A stretch of DNA of 44,294 bases from positions 1 to 44,294 of the forward strand of contig CAJUAA010000034.1 of assembly GCA_910584205.1 (NCBI GenBank), given 5' to 3'. This document shows positions 25,292-32,728 of the stretch, one piece after another. Positions within the stretch are counted from its first letter, which is position 1; the number at the start of each line of letters is the position of its first letter. The position numbers were made by a program, and so were the translations under genes. The DNA is from an uncultured Lachnospiraceae bacterium (GTDB lineage: Bacteria; Bacillota; Clostridia; Lachnospirales; Lachnospiraceae). The notes below the pieces were generated by a model that was given only the letters and a program-made list of their open reading frames with translations, was not told where the DNA came from and searched no databases.

Positions 25292-27206
25292 TCCAAGGAT
25301 GATGAAAGGACCAGGCGCCCGGGGCATGCGCGGCGGGCAGGGAAGCCGGAATCCTGGAAAGACCCTGAAACGCCTTCTTGCCTATATATGGAAGGATTAT
25401 AAGCTTCACTGCGTCGTGGTGGCCGTCAGCATCGCGGTCAGCTCTCTGACGGCGGTTATGGGCAATCTGTTTCTCCAAAAACTGATCGACGACTATATTC
25501 TGCCGTTTCTGGGGGCGAAGGACCCCAGCTTTACTCCGCTGCTCCATGCGATGATGGTAATGGCCTGCATCTATTATGCCGGTACCATCGCCACGTTTCT
25601 TTACGCAAGAATTATGATTGTCATCACCCAGGGGACGCTGAAAGACATCCGGGATGAGATGTTCACCCACATGGAACGCCTGCCCATCAAATATTTTGAT
25701 ACCCATGCCCATGGAGATATCATGAGCTGTTACACCAACGATACGGATACGCTGCGCCAGATGATCAGCCAGAGCATCCCGCAGATGCTCAGTTCCTCCA
25801 TCACCATTGTCAGCACGTTTGTGTCCATGCTGATTTTAAGCGTGCCTCTGACGGCGCTGATCGTTCTCATGGTGGTGGTTATGGTGAAGGCGGTTCGGTT
25901 TATCGGAGGAAAGAGCGGCATGTATTTTCTGCGTCAGCAGAAATCCCTCGGCGCTCTGAACGGCTATATCGAGGAAATGATGGAGGGCCAGAAGGTAGTC
26001 AAGGTTTTCTGCCATGAGTCGGAATCCAGGGAAAAGTTCAATCAGTTGAACGGCGAGCTGTTTGACAGCGCCAGAAATGCCAATACCTTCGCCAATATCC
26101 TCATGCCGGTCATGGCCAACCTGGGAAACATCAACTATGTACTGACGCTTGGGGTGGGGGCCGTCTTTGCCATAAACGGCGTCGGAGGGCTGACGCTGGG
26201 AGCGCTGGCGTCGTTTCTGCAGCTTACCAGAAGTTTTAACATGCCCATTACCCAGGTGTCCCAGCAGTTCAACTCCATCATCATGGCGCTGGCGGGAGCA
26301 GAGCGGATCTTTGATCTTCTGGATGAGAAGGAGGAAGTGGACAATGGCTATGTGACGCTGGTCAATGTGACGGAGGAGCCGGACGGTACATTAAAGGAAT
26401 CAAAGGAACGGACCGGGATCTGGGCGTGGAAGCATCCCCATAAGGCGGAGGGGACCATCACGTACAAGAAGCTGGAAGGCGATGTGGTGCTGGACGGCGT
26501 GGATTTTGGGTATACGGACGACAAAATCGTACTGCATGACATTAAGATGTACGCCAATCCGGGAGAGAAAGTTGCGTTTGTGGGCGCCACCGGAGCGGGA
26601 AAGACGACGATCACCAACCTGATCAACCGGTTCTACGATATTCAGGACGGAAAGGTCCGGTACGACGGCATCAACATCAACAAGATCAAAAAGCCGGATC
26701 TTCGCCGGTCTCTGGGAATGGTGCTGCAGGATACCCATCTGTTCACCGGTACCATTGCGGACAATATCCGGTACGGGAAGCTGAACGCCACGGACGAAGA
26801 GGTCGTGGCGGCGGCAAAGCTTGCCAACGCCCATTACTTTATCACAAAGCTTCCGGACGGTTATGATACCATGCTGAGCGGAGACGGAACCAGCCTGTCT
26901 CAGGGAGAACGGCAGCTTCTTGCCATCGCCCGGGCAGCCATCGCGGACCCGCCGGTGCTGATTCTGGATGAGGCGACTTCCAGTATTGACACCCGGACAG
27001 AGACCATCGTCCAGAGCGGCATGGACCAGCTGATGAAAGGCAGGACGGTATTCGTCATCGCCCACCGGCTGTCCACCATCAAGAATTCCGACGTGATCAT
27101 GGTTCTGGAGCAGGGACGCATCATTGAGCGCGGAAACCATGAGTCTCTTCTGGAAGAGAAGGGAAAATACTATCAGTTGTATACAGGAGCATTTGAAGCA
27201 TCATGA
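25284..27206 (+). CDS. ABC exporter half-transporter with canonical ATP site
   Basis: A 640-aa partner of the preceding half-transporter. An N-terminal Gly/Arg-rich cytosolic tail (about 1-30) precedes six membrane helices (about 38-340). An insertion of about 60 residues leads into the nucleotide-binding domain, which has Walker A GATGAGKTT, signature LSQGE and Walker B with a normal Glu (LILDEATSSIDT). The ATG at 25284 overlaps the previous stop by 8 nt, with AAAGGAG at about 10 nt. The frame is open further upstream but without a site. The pair should export drugs or peptides under MarR control. Confidence 0.93.
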   Translation: MSNPRMMKGPGARGMRGGQGSRNPGKTLKRLLAYIWKDYKLHCVVVAVSIAVSSLTAVMGNLFLQKLIDDYILPFLGAKDPSFTPLLHAMMVMACIYYAGTIATFLYARIMIVITQGTLKDIRDEMFTHMERLPIKYFDTHAHGDIMSCYTNDTDTLRQMISQSIPQMLSSSITIVSTFVSMLILSVPLTALIVLMVVVMVKAVRFIGGKSGMYFLRQQKSLGALNGYIEEMMEGQKVVKVFCHESESREKFNQLNGELFDSARNANTFANILMPVMANLGNINYVLTLGVGAVFAINGVGGLTLGALASFLQLTRSFNMPITQVSQQFNSIIMALAGAERIFDLLDEKEEVDNGYVTLVNVTEEPDGTLKESKERTGIWAWKHPHKAEGTITYKKLEGDVVLDGVDFGYTDDKIVLHDIKMYANPGEKVAFVGATGAGKTTITNLINRFYDIQDGKVRYDGININKIKKPDLRRSLGMVLQDTHLFTGTIADNIRYGKLNATDEEVVAAAKLANAHYFITKLPDGYDTMLSGDGTSLSQGERQLLAIARAAIADPPVLILDEATSSIDTRTETIVQSGMDQLMKGRTVFVIAHRLSTIKNSDVIMVLEQGRIIERGNHESLLEEKGKYYQLYTGAFEAS

Positions 27207-27853
27207 AAAAAGCGATTATCTTTGATATGGACGGGACGCTGCTGGACACGCTGGAGGATCTGTACCTGAGTACCAACGCAGCGCTTACGAAATACGGATT
27301 TCCGGAAAGGACGCTGGAGGAAGTACGGCAGTTTGTGGGAAACGCCGCCAGGAATCTGATGCGCCAGGCGATTCCCAGGGGCGAGGAGGACCCGCATTTT
27401 GAGGAATGCCTGCAATCCTTTAAGGAATACTACGGAGAGCATCTGAACGACCATACAGGGCCTTATGAGGGGATTCCTGAGCTGCTTGAACGGCTTTCCA
27501 ATGAAGGCGTTCCCATGGCCATTGTTTCCAATAAACCGGATTTTGCGGTCCGGGATCTGAACGAACGGTATTTCGGCGGACTGATCGCCGTCGCCATCGG
27601 AGAATCGGAACGGGTCCGCAGAAAACCGGCGCCGGACACGGTGGAGCAGGCGGCAAAGCAGCTGGGAGTCCGCCTTGAGGACTGCGTCTATGTGGGGGAT
27701 TCGGAGGTGGATCTAAAAACTGCAGAAAACTGCGGGATTCCCTGCGTATCCGTGACCTGGGGATTCCGCAGCCGGGAGCTGCTCTTAAGCCTGGGAGCGG
27801 TATATACGGCGGCGGATACCGGGGAACTGTATGAGGTGCTTCAGAACACTTGA
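27203..27853 (+). CDS. HAD-superfamily phosphatase (phosphoglycolate-phosphatase-like)
   Basis: A 216-aa HAD hydrolase, subfamily IA. Motif I FDMDGTLLD holds the nucleophile Asp8 and acid/base Asp10. The cap domain is helical, motif II is IVSNK, motif III uses the Lys in RRKPAPD, and motif IV is GDSEVDLKTA. It resembles Gph/PpaX-type phosphatases, whose substrates include 2-phosphoglycolate and pyrophosphate; specificity cannot be read. It overlaps the exporter gene by 4 nt (ATGA) and is therefore probably the last gene of the marR operon. Confidence 0.88.
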   Translation: MKKAIIFDMDGTLLDTLEDLYLSTNAALTKYGFPERTLEEVRQFVGNAARNLMRQAIPRGEEDPHFEECLQSFKEYYGEHLNDHTGPYEGIPELLERLSNEGVPMAIVSNKPDFAVRDLNERYFGGLIAVAIGESERVRRKPAPDTVEQAAKQLGVRLEDCVYVGDSEVDLKTAENCGIPCVSVTWGFRSRELLLSLGAVYTAADTGELYEVLQNT

Positions 27854-27878
27854 CATCATTTCCAAATTCCTGTAAATT
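27850..27878 (+). promoter_or_regulatory. Promoter of the TIR-HRDC gene
   Basis: -35 TTGACA (27850-27855) overlaps the stop codon of the phosphatase gene. A 17-bp spacer and -10 TAAATT (27873-27878) follow. The leader of about 75 nt contains a small 6-bp GC stem, GGCTCC/GGAGCC (27894-27899 with 27910-27915), whose loop carries T6. Confidence 0.55.
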
Positions 27879-27961
27879 CAGTAGAGGCGGGAAGGCTCCG
27901 GTTTTTTCAGGAGCCATCCTGCGCGTTTACAGAAGAAAAGAAGGGAAGAAGGAACGCTGAG

Positions 27962-29023
27962 ATGGGTTTAAGTCCGAAAGAGCAGATGGAACGTAAAAAT
28001 GATCCGCACGTTCGGTTCATTATGGAAAATATTACAACATACAGCGAAGGAAAAGACTACGTATTCATCAGCTATAAGAGCGATGACTGGAAACTGGTGC
28101 TTCATGATCTGGTATATAAACTGATGACAGAATATGGATTGAGAATCTATTTTGACGGAAGTTTTGACGATCACAATGAGACGTGGATCGAGCAGTTTCC
28201 GGAAAACATGGAGGATCCAGGATGCAAGGCGGTGCTGATGTTTCTGGACGATAAATATGCAAGGAGCTATGCCACGCTGCTGGAATTCATGTACAGCCAG
28301 ACGGATCTGGCTTCCATAGGCGGAAAGCAGGAACGAAAGGGGCTTCCCGTTGTGCCGGTCAACTTGTACGGGCCTTTGAAAAACCCCGATAACAGTGAGG
28401 GAAGACAGGATACGGGGCTGGGAACAGACCAGTTTGAGGATGGGAGCAGAAATGCAATGGCCGGCAAAGAAAAAGCTCTGTTCGATGAGACATTTGAGGA
28501 GCTGACAGATGAAAAAAGGAAGGGGTTTCGGGAGCTTAAGAGCTGGTACAAGGGAAAACGGCTGAACAAAAGGATGTGCCATGAGATGACCCTGAAGCTG
28601 CTGGAACGTGTGGGAGTCAGTGAGAATCATTATTATCCTGGGGAGACGGATCAGGACGGCTATCTTCGGTCCATTGTAAATATCATCAGGGACGTGGCGG
28701 GAGAGAGCGTGTTCGCAGATCCTGCAGAATATGGTTTTCGTGAAGAGAAGGCGTCTGCACGGAAGAAAAAGGAATATTCTGCTGAAGATCTGACTCCGGG
28801 GCAGAAGCGGCTGTATGAAAGTCTGAGAACATTCAGGAATGAGGCGGCAAAAGCGGAAAAGATACGTCCTTTCCGGGTATTTCAGAATGAGACGTTAATG
28901 GAACTGTGTATCCGGCAGCCGAGAAACCAGGCGGAGCTTTTGAAAATACGGGGAATTGCAGAAGTGAAGTGTGCAAAGTACGGGGAGCAGCTTCTGAAGA
29001 TTTTAAATGAGGGCAGCTGTTGA
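27962..29023 (+). CDS. TIR-domain protein with C-terminal HRDC domain
   Basis: A 353-aa protein. An N-terminal TIR-like domain (about 31-135) shows YVFISYKSDDW, an IYFDG strand and a VLMFLDDKYARSYATLLEF stretch. Glu108 there sits where TIR NADases carry their catalytic Glu. A charged middle part (about 140-270, Lys/Glu-rich) follows. The C-terminus (about 281-350) reads as an HRDC domain: QKRLYESLRTFRNEAAKAE, PFRVFQNETLMELC, RNQAELLKIRGIAEVKCAKYG. HRDC domains bind nucleic acids in RecQ helicases and RNase D. The combination suggests an NAD-cleaving or signalling effector tied to DNA or RNA. No helicase or other defence gene is adjacent. The AAGGAACGCTGAG site before the ATG is modest. Function is inferred. 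Confidence 0.75.
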   Translation: MGLSPKEQMERKNDPHVRFIMENITTYSEGKDYVFISYKSDDWKLVLHDLVYKLMTEYGLRIYFDGSFDDHNETWIEQFPENMEDPGCKAVLMFLDDKYARSYATLLEFMYSQTDLASIGGKQERKGLPVVPVNLYGPLKNPDNSEGRQDTGLGTDQFEDGSRNAMAGKEKALFDETFEELTDEKRKGFRELKSWYKGKRLNKRMCHEMTLKLLERVGVSENHYYPGETDQDGYLRSIVNIIRDVAGESVFADPAEYGFREEKASARKKKEYSAEDLTPGQKRLYESLRTFRNEAAKAEKIRPFRVFQNETLMELCIRQPRNQAELLKIRGIAEVKCAKYGEQLLKILNEGSC

Positions 29024-29049
29024 AAAAATGTACGAGGAGGCATGATGAG

Positions 29050-29958
29050 ATGAAACAGATAAAAAACAACCTTCTGCTGCTGTTGACGGCGCTGATCTGG
29101 GGCTGCGCGTTTGTGGCGCAGAGCGTAGGCATGGATTACGTAGGGCCCTTTACCTTTAACTCGGTCCGGTGCATGGTGGGGAGCGTTGTTCTGCTGCCGG
29201 TGATCTTTCTGATGGACAGTTGGAAGAGGAAGAGCGGCATGAGCGAAGAAGAGATGAAAAAAGAGCGGGGAGACAAAAAGACGCTCCTGACCGGGGGCAT
29301 CTGCTGCGGCGTGGTTCTGGCAGCGGCCAGCAGCCTGCAGCAGTTCGGCATCCTGTTTACCACGGTGGGGAAGGCAGGGTTCATCACGGCCATGTATATT
29401 GTCCTGGTTCCGATTCTGGGGATTTTCCTTGGGAAAAAGATCCGGCCGCTGATTCTCCTGTGTGTTTTTATGGCGGTCCTCGGGTTGTATTTTCTGTGTA
29501 TGACCGAGAAGCTTTCGCTGGGTATCGGGGATTTTCTGGTACTGCTCTGCGCGCTGGTTTTCTCCGTACATATTCTGGTCATCGATCATTTCTCTCCGCT
29601 GGTGGACGGCGTCCGCATGTCGGCGATCCAGTTTCTGACGGCGGGAATCGTCTGTGCGGTGCCCATGTTTGTCTGGGAGGATCCCCATATGGCGGATCTT
29701 CTGGCGGCATGGATGCCGGTGCTGTATGCGGGCGTCATGTCCTGCGGAGTGGCGTATACGCTCCAGATCCTGGGCCAGAAGAATGCGGACCCCACGGTGG
29801 CTTCCCTGCTTCTGAGCCTGGAGTCCGTCTTTTCCGTGCTGGCCGGCTGGGTGATCCTGGGGCAGAAGCTGAGCGGAAAAGAGCTGTTCGGATGCGTGCT
29901 GATGTTCGGGGCGATTATTCTGGCGCAGCTGCCGGAAAAAAACAGAAGGCAGTCATAG
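29050..29958 (+). CDS. EamA/DMT-family transporter
   Basis: A 302-aa drug/metabolite transporter with ten predicted membrane helices in two EamA repeats. The N-terminal repeat begins LLLLLTALIWGCAFVAQSVGMDYVGPFTF; the second ends near SLESVFSVLAGWVILGQKLSGKELFG, a signature of this family. The ATG at 29050 has GAGGAGG (29034-29040) 9 nt upstream; the longer frame from a TTG at 29020 has no site. Family members export amino acids, nucleotides or other metabolites; the substrate is unknown. It is convergent with nfo, with only 5 bp between the stops. Confidence 0.9.
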   Translation: MKQIKNNLLLLLTALIWGCAFVAQSVGMDYVGPFTFNSVRCMVGSVVLLPVIFLMDSWKRKSGMSEEEMKKERGDKKTLLTGGICCGVVLAAASSLQQFGILFTTVGKAGFITAMYIVLVPILGIFLGKKIRPLILLCVFMAVLGLYFLCMTEKLSLGIGDFLVLLCALVFSVHILVIDHFSPLVDGVRMSAIQFLTAGIVCAVPMFVWEDPHMADLLAAWMPVLYAGVMSCGVAYTLQILGQKNADPTVASLLLSLESVFSVLAGWVILGQKLSGKELFGCVLMFGAIILAQLPEKNRRQS

Positions 29959-29963
29959 ACAGG

Positions 29964-30833
29964 CTATGCGGGCGCATGTTCCCGCAGCATGACGATCTCT
30001 TCCTTATAAGGAGCCCGTGTATTTTTGGGATCACCGTCTATGGGGACCCATGGAGTTTCCAGGATCTTCGGAACATCCGCGAAATCAGGATGATGTACGA
30101 TGCGGTTCAGGGCGTCAAAGCCGATGCATCCCTTTCCAAGATTCTCATGCCGGTCTTTGGCGGCGCCGCAGGGATTTTTACTGTCGTTGATATGGAAGAC
30201 GGCGATCTGATCTTTTCCCAGAATCCGGTCGAACTGCTTAAGGACGCCTTCGGGATCGTTTACGATATCGTAGCCGCTGTCGTGAGTATGGCAGGTATCA
30301 AAGCAGACCCGCAGGCGGTCTTTTTTTGTCACGCCGTCATAGATCCGGGCCAGTTCTTCGAAGGTCCGTCCGATCTCAGAGCCTTTTCCGGCCATGGTCT
30401 CCAGAGCGATCAGGCAGTCGCTGTCGTCAGCCAGTACTTCATTGAGCCCTTTGACGATGGATGCGATGCCGGCTTCCGCGCCCGCGCCCACATGCGCGCC
30501 CGGGTGAACGACCAGAACCCGGCTTCCCATGGCGGAGGCGCGGGCCAGTTCCAGCTTCAGAAAACGGACCGCAAGCTCGTAGGTCTCCGGCTTTACCGTA
30601 TTGGCCAGGTTGATGATGTAGGGAGCGTGTACGATGAATTCCGTTATGCCGTGTTCTTTCATCAGCGCCTGGGCCGCTTCGATGTTCAGTTCGCCGATCT
30701 CCCTGCGTCTTGTGTTCTGAGGCGCTCCGGTATAGAGCATAAAGGTGTTGGCTTCGTAGGAAAGCGCTTCCTCCACGGAGCCCAGCATCATTTTTTTCCC
30801 GTTCATTCCCACATGAGAACCGATTTTTAACAT
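29964..30833 (-). CDS. nfo: Endonuclease IV (AP endonuclease)
   Basis: A 289-aa zinc-dependent apurinic/apyrimidinic endonuclease for base-excision repair. Metal-ligand motifs are present: VHAPYIINLA, VVHPGAHVG, ALETMAGKGSE, CFDTCHTHDSGYD, FHINDSK and DRHENLGKG. The start chosen is the ATG complementary to 30831-30833, 9 nt after AAGGAG; an ATG three codons upstream directly abuts that site. The length matches the E. coli enzyme. It has its own promoter (30901-30930) and is transcribed against the DMT gene. Confidence 0.95.
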   Translation of the reverse strand: MLKIGSHVGMNGKKMMLGSVEEALSYEANTFMLYTGAPQNTRRREIGELNIEAAQALMKEHGITEFIVHAPYIINLANTVKPETYELAVRFLKLELARASAMGSRVLVVHPGAHVGAGAEAGIASIVKGLNEVLADDSDCLIALETMAGKGSEIGRTFEELARIYDGVTKKDRLRVCFDTCHTHDSGYDIVNDPEGVLKQFDRILGKDQIAVFHINDSKNPCGAAKDRHENLGKGCIGFDALNRIVHHPDFADVPKILETPWVPIDGDPKNTRAPYKEEIVMLREHAPA

Positions 30834-30900
30834 GACAGTCATCTCCTTTATAGTTCAGGCGTTTTTTGAACCCCTGTTTTTTTATCTGCGCGTTTTCTCT

Positions 30901-30930
30901 AGTATACCCGTTTGAACGCGGATCTGGCAA
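30901..30930 (-). promoter_or_regulatory. Promoter of nfo
   Basis: Minus strand: -35 TTGCCA (complement of 30925-30930), an 18-bp spacer and -10 TATACT (complement of 30901-30906), about 68 nt before the start codon. Confidence 0.6.
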
Positions 30931-31128
30931 GAAAATTCACAGGATTTCAGATGAGCGGTTTCAGACAGGTTTCTTTTTGCGTAACGGTGCGTTTTGTGAA
31001 CGCTTTTCAAAGGGAGCCTCGACACGGAAGCACATAATCTGACTTTGCACATATCCATAAAGAGAAAAAACAAAGACTTTTTGTCATATACCGGCGGGCC
31101 ACGCCGGAGAAAGGAGCAGGTGAAGATT

Positions 31129-31983
31129 ATGAGTATGTACGGGATCGACGTATCCAGTTACCAGAAAAAACCGGACTGGGGAGTGGTAAAGGAACATGGA
31201 GTACGCTTTGCCATCCTGCGGATTATGAACAGCAGAGGAAAAGACGCCTCTTTTGAGTATAATTATGACAGGTGCAGGGAGGCAGGTATCTTAAGGGGCG
31301 TATACCGTTTCAGCTATGCGCTGACCGAAGCCCAGGCACGGGCGGAAGCAAAAGGGGTTCTGACAGAGCTTTCAGGACGGAAGCTGGAGATGGGTGTCTG
31401 GCTGGATCTGGAGTGGAAAAGGCAGCGGGCGCTTGGAAAAGAGAAGGTAAAGAGGCTGGCGAATGTATGGATGAAGACCGTCAGGGAGGGCGGATATGAG
31501 TGCGGCATCTACTGCAATATGGACTGGTACAAAAATGTCTGCGGCGGACTGGATACGATGTACTGGATTTCGCGGTATCCGAATCCCGATGACGGGACGC
31601 TGAAGGAAAACCGGCGGCCTCATGTGGGAGAGTCCGGCTGGCAGTATTCCAGCAAAGGAAAAATTCCGGGAATTGCAGGAAACGTGGATCTTGATATCTG
31701 GTATGCAGATTCGGCGGTAAAAAAGGGAAATCCTTACAGGGAACCGGTGAAATCCCTCCGGTATCAGCGTCTTCAGGCGGGAGTCGTAAGGGAAGATGTG
31801 AAATGGCTTCAGTGGGAACTGAGAGAAGCAGGGTATGATATTATGGTTGACGGAAAATTTGGTCCGGCCACGGACCTTTCGCTGAGGGCGTTTCAGAAAG
31901 ATCATCCCAAAACCTATTCCGGTAGCGAGCCGGACGGAATCTGCGGTGCGAGAACACGGGCGGCGCTGAAACAGGCGGGATGA
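31129..31983 (+). CDS. GH25 lysozyme with peptidoglycan-binding domain
   Basis: A 284-aa cell-wall hydrolase. The glycoside hydrolase 25 domain (1-210) has the catalytic Asp7 in YGIDVSSYQ and the D-x-E pair Asp93/Glu95 in WLDLEW, then YCNMDWY and WQYSSKG. A C-terminal PG_binding_1 domain (about 215-284) has VKWLQWELREAGY, VDGKFGPAT and LRAFQKDH. No signal peptide is visible, so it may be released by lysis (endolysin-like) or act in the mother cell. Start: ATG 31129 with AGGTG 6 nt upstream; a GTG at 31120 is possible but too close to its AAAGGAG. A CCGGCG/CGCCGG stem lies just upstream (31091-31107). Confidence 0.9.
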   Translation: MSMYGIDVSSYQKKPDWGVVKEHGVRFAILRIMNSRGKDASFEYNYDRCREAGILRGVYRFSYALTEAQARAEAKGVLTELSGRKLEMGVWLDLEWKRQRALGKEKVKRLANVWMKTVREGGYECGIYCNMDWYKNVCGGLDTMYWISRYPNPDDGTLKENRRPHVGESGWQYSSKGKIPGIAGNVDLDIWYADSAVKKGNPYREPVKSLRYQRLQAGVVREDVKWLQWELREAGYDIMVDGKFGPATDLSLRAFQKDHPKTYSGSEPDGICGARTRAALKQAG

Positions 31984-32010
31984 TTCAGAGGTGACGGTTA
32001 TTTTGTGAAC

Positions 32011-32039
32011 TTGACAAACGCTTCCATTTTTTCTATACT
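32011..32039 (+). promoter_or_regulatory. Sigma-A promoter of the TRIC-family gene
   Basis: -35 TTGACA (32011-32016), a 17-bp spacer, -10 TATACT (32034-32039); AAAGGAG follows at 32048-32054. Confidence 0.8.
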
Positions 32040-32060
32040 GAATTTTCAAAGGAGACGGTC

Positions 32061-32694
32061 ATGAACATACAGTTGATCATAGAGGTTCTGGGGACTGTTG
32101 CGTTTGCCATATCCGGCGCCATGCTTGCCATTGACCGGAAGATGGATCTGTTCGGCGTCCTGTTTCTGGGGCTTGTGACGGCGTCAGGCGGCGGTTTTAT
32201 ACGGGATGTGGTGCTTGGGGATTGTGCCTCCGTCCATGTTCGAAAGCCCCATGCTGATTCCGGTGGGACTGCTGGCATCCTTTTATACCTTTCTCGCCGT
32301 TCGCTGGAACCGTCATATGATTCCGTATCTTCCGGAGGGAAGGTTTCAGTGGATTCTGAATTTTACGGATGCAGTGGGGCTTGGGCTTTTCACGGTGCTG
32401 GGCGTGAATGTGGCGATTGAGGCAGGTTACGGAGAGTGCCACAGGTTCGTCCTGTTTCTCGGGATGCTGACTGGTGTGGGCGGCGGAATGCTCCGGGACA
32501 TTCTGGCGGGGCTTATGCCTGCCATATTGAGAAAACATATCTATGCGTGCGCATCCCTTCTGGGCGCCGCATGCTATGATTATCTGCTTTTATGGATCAA
32601 AAAGGAATATGCCATGTTTGCAGGGGCTGTCATTGTGATGACGGTACGCATGATGGCGTATCATTTTAAATGGAATATGCCAAAGGCGGCGTAA
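32061..32694 (+). pseudogene. Frameshifted TRIC-family (UPF0126) cation channel
   Basis: Two overlapping frames together give one protein of the UPF0126/TRIC family, which forms trimeric cation channels. The first (from 32061) matches the N-terminal repeat, including FAISGAMLAIDRKMDLFG and GGGFIRDVVLG. The second frame resumes with IVPPSMFESP and carries the second repeat, including GVGGGMLRDILAG. They join if the GGGG at 32217-32220 is read as GGG, so a single extra G breaks the gene. Without the shift the product would have about 210 residues and six to seven helices. The -35/-10 and ribosome binding site are intact. It may be a recent mutation or a sequencing error; either way the sequence as given cannot make a full product. 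Confidence 0.88.
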
Positions 32695-32728
32695 TGTCTC
32701 CGGACGGTATGTGAAGGAGGAAGACGAT

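Noticed and set aside
27894..27915. GGCTCC/GGAGCC hairpin considered as an intrinsic terminator after the phosphatase gene
   Set aside because: The T6 run is in the loop rather than after the stem, so it was treated as a leader structure of the TIR-HRDC gene.
29967..29986. TGCGGG/CCCGCA stem between the DMT gene and nfo, considered as a terminator
   Set aside because: It lies inside the last codons of nfo and lacks a T-tract on either strand.
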